From contig DATEZO010000183.1 in NCBI GenBank assembly GCA_035255485.1, forward strand, positions 1-6,234: a DNA stretch of 6,234 nt. The letters are read 5' to 3'. This document shows positions 6,074-6,234 of the stretch, piece after piece (position 1 is the stretch's first letter; every line of letters begins with the position of its first letter). The DNA is from DATEZO01 sp035255485 (GTDB lineage Bacteria; Pseudomonadota; Gammaproteobacteria; Burkholderiales; Burkholderiaceae_D). The position numbers and the translations under genes are program-made. A model generated the notes under the pieces. It made no database searches and was not told the origin of the DNA. It saw nothing but the letters and a program-made list of their open reading frames with translations.

Positions 6074-6234
6074 CTAGTCTCGGCCTCCGCCATATATATT
6101 TACGACTTGCCGGTATCGACCGGGGTTGGTGCCGAGGTGCTGCTGGAAGAAGCGGGTGAAATGGCTCGGCGCGCAGAACCCGAGCGTACCTGATATGTCG
6201 GACAGCAATAGCTCGGTGCGGGTTAAATGGTTAA
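6074..6234 (-). CDS. AraC-family transcriptional regulator, C-terminal end, cut by window edge
   Basis: The last 52 residues of an AraC/XylS-type activator are readable on the minus strand, ending at TAG (revcomp of 6074-6076). They cover the second helix-turn-helix and the family signature: LLLSDISGTLGF, then CAPSHFTRFFQQHLGTNPGRYRQ, matching the canonical I-A-x-x-x-G-F-x-x-x-S-H-F-x-R-x-F-x-x-x-x-G-x-x-P-x-x-Y-R pattern with all key positions kept. No stop or frameshift is seen in this part. The N-terminal sensing domain, first helix-turn-helix and start are right of the window, so ligand, targets and intactness are unknown. It is convergent with the genes to its left, and only about 40 bases separate it from the istA remnant, so an insertion close to its 3' end is likely. 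It is not positioned to be a divergent regulator of the dehydrogenase. Confidence 0.85.
   Translation of the reverse strand, partial: NHLTRTELLLSDISGTLGFCAPSHFTRFFQQHLGTNPGRYRQVVNIYGGGRD

Noticed and set aside
5860..6093. Minus-strand open frame of 77 codons overlapping the istA fragment
   Set aside because: It is out of frame with the recognised IstA motifs and has no homology of its own.
1..6234. CRISPR array, tRNA, rRNA, riboswitch or toxin-antitoxin pair
   Set aside because: No regularly spaced repeats, no cloverleaf-like or rRNA-like sequence, and no small paired genes were seen on either strand.

Overview
This 6.2-kb window looks like an accessory, insertion-sequence-rich stretch of a Gram-negative chromosome or plasmid. 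The proteins recognised are of kinds common in Proteobacteria, and the IS256-type protein reads like copies familiar from Burkholderiales. That placement is inferred from family resemblance only; no rRNA or housekeeping gene is present.

Layout, left to right. The window opens inside an IS3-family (IS2-group) element: the 3' part of its transposase gene (2-397, +) and a probable right terminal repeat (405-430). About 350 bases without a recognisable gene follow (431-775), with a weak promoter candidate near the end. Next is an intact NAD(P)-dependent aldehyde dehydrogenase (779-2254, +), closest in motif pattern to the vanillin/benzaldehyde dehydrogenase type (YfmT-like). A very short IS21 IstB remnant (2347-2382, +) then abuts the C-terminal part of a broken CoA-transferase III/alpha-methylacyl-CoA racemase gene (2382-2846, +), which also has an internal stop at 2520. 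Fourteen bases later begins an intact cytoplasmic PAS-PAS-GGDEF-EAL protein (2861-4972, +), with every signature motif of both c-di-GMP synthesis and hydrolysis. The right part is a graveyard of insertion sequences: the first ~96 codons of an IS256-family transposase with two nonsense codons (5228-5515, +), a gene-free junction with nested palindromes, and a decayed IS21 istA fragment (5739-6032, -). The window ends in the 3' end of an AraC-family regulator gene (6074-6234, -) that runs off the right edge.

Only the aldehyde dehydrogenase and the c-di-GMP protein are complete and plausibly functional. They could share read-through transcription, since both lie on the same strand with only the broken racemase gene between them, but nothing shows a functional link. 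The racemase remnant suggests that the dehydrogenase once sat in an acyl-CoA/aromatic catabolic cluster, later cut up by insertion sequences of at least three families (IS3, IS21, IS256). I see no clearly new biological system here. The most interesting points are the rearrangement history and the survival of an intact c-di-GMP gene inside it.
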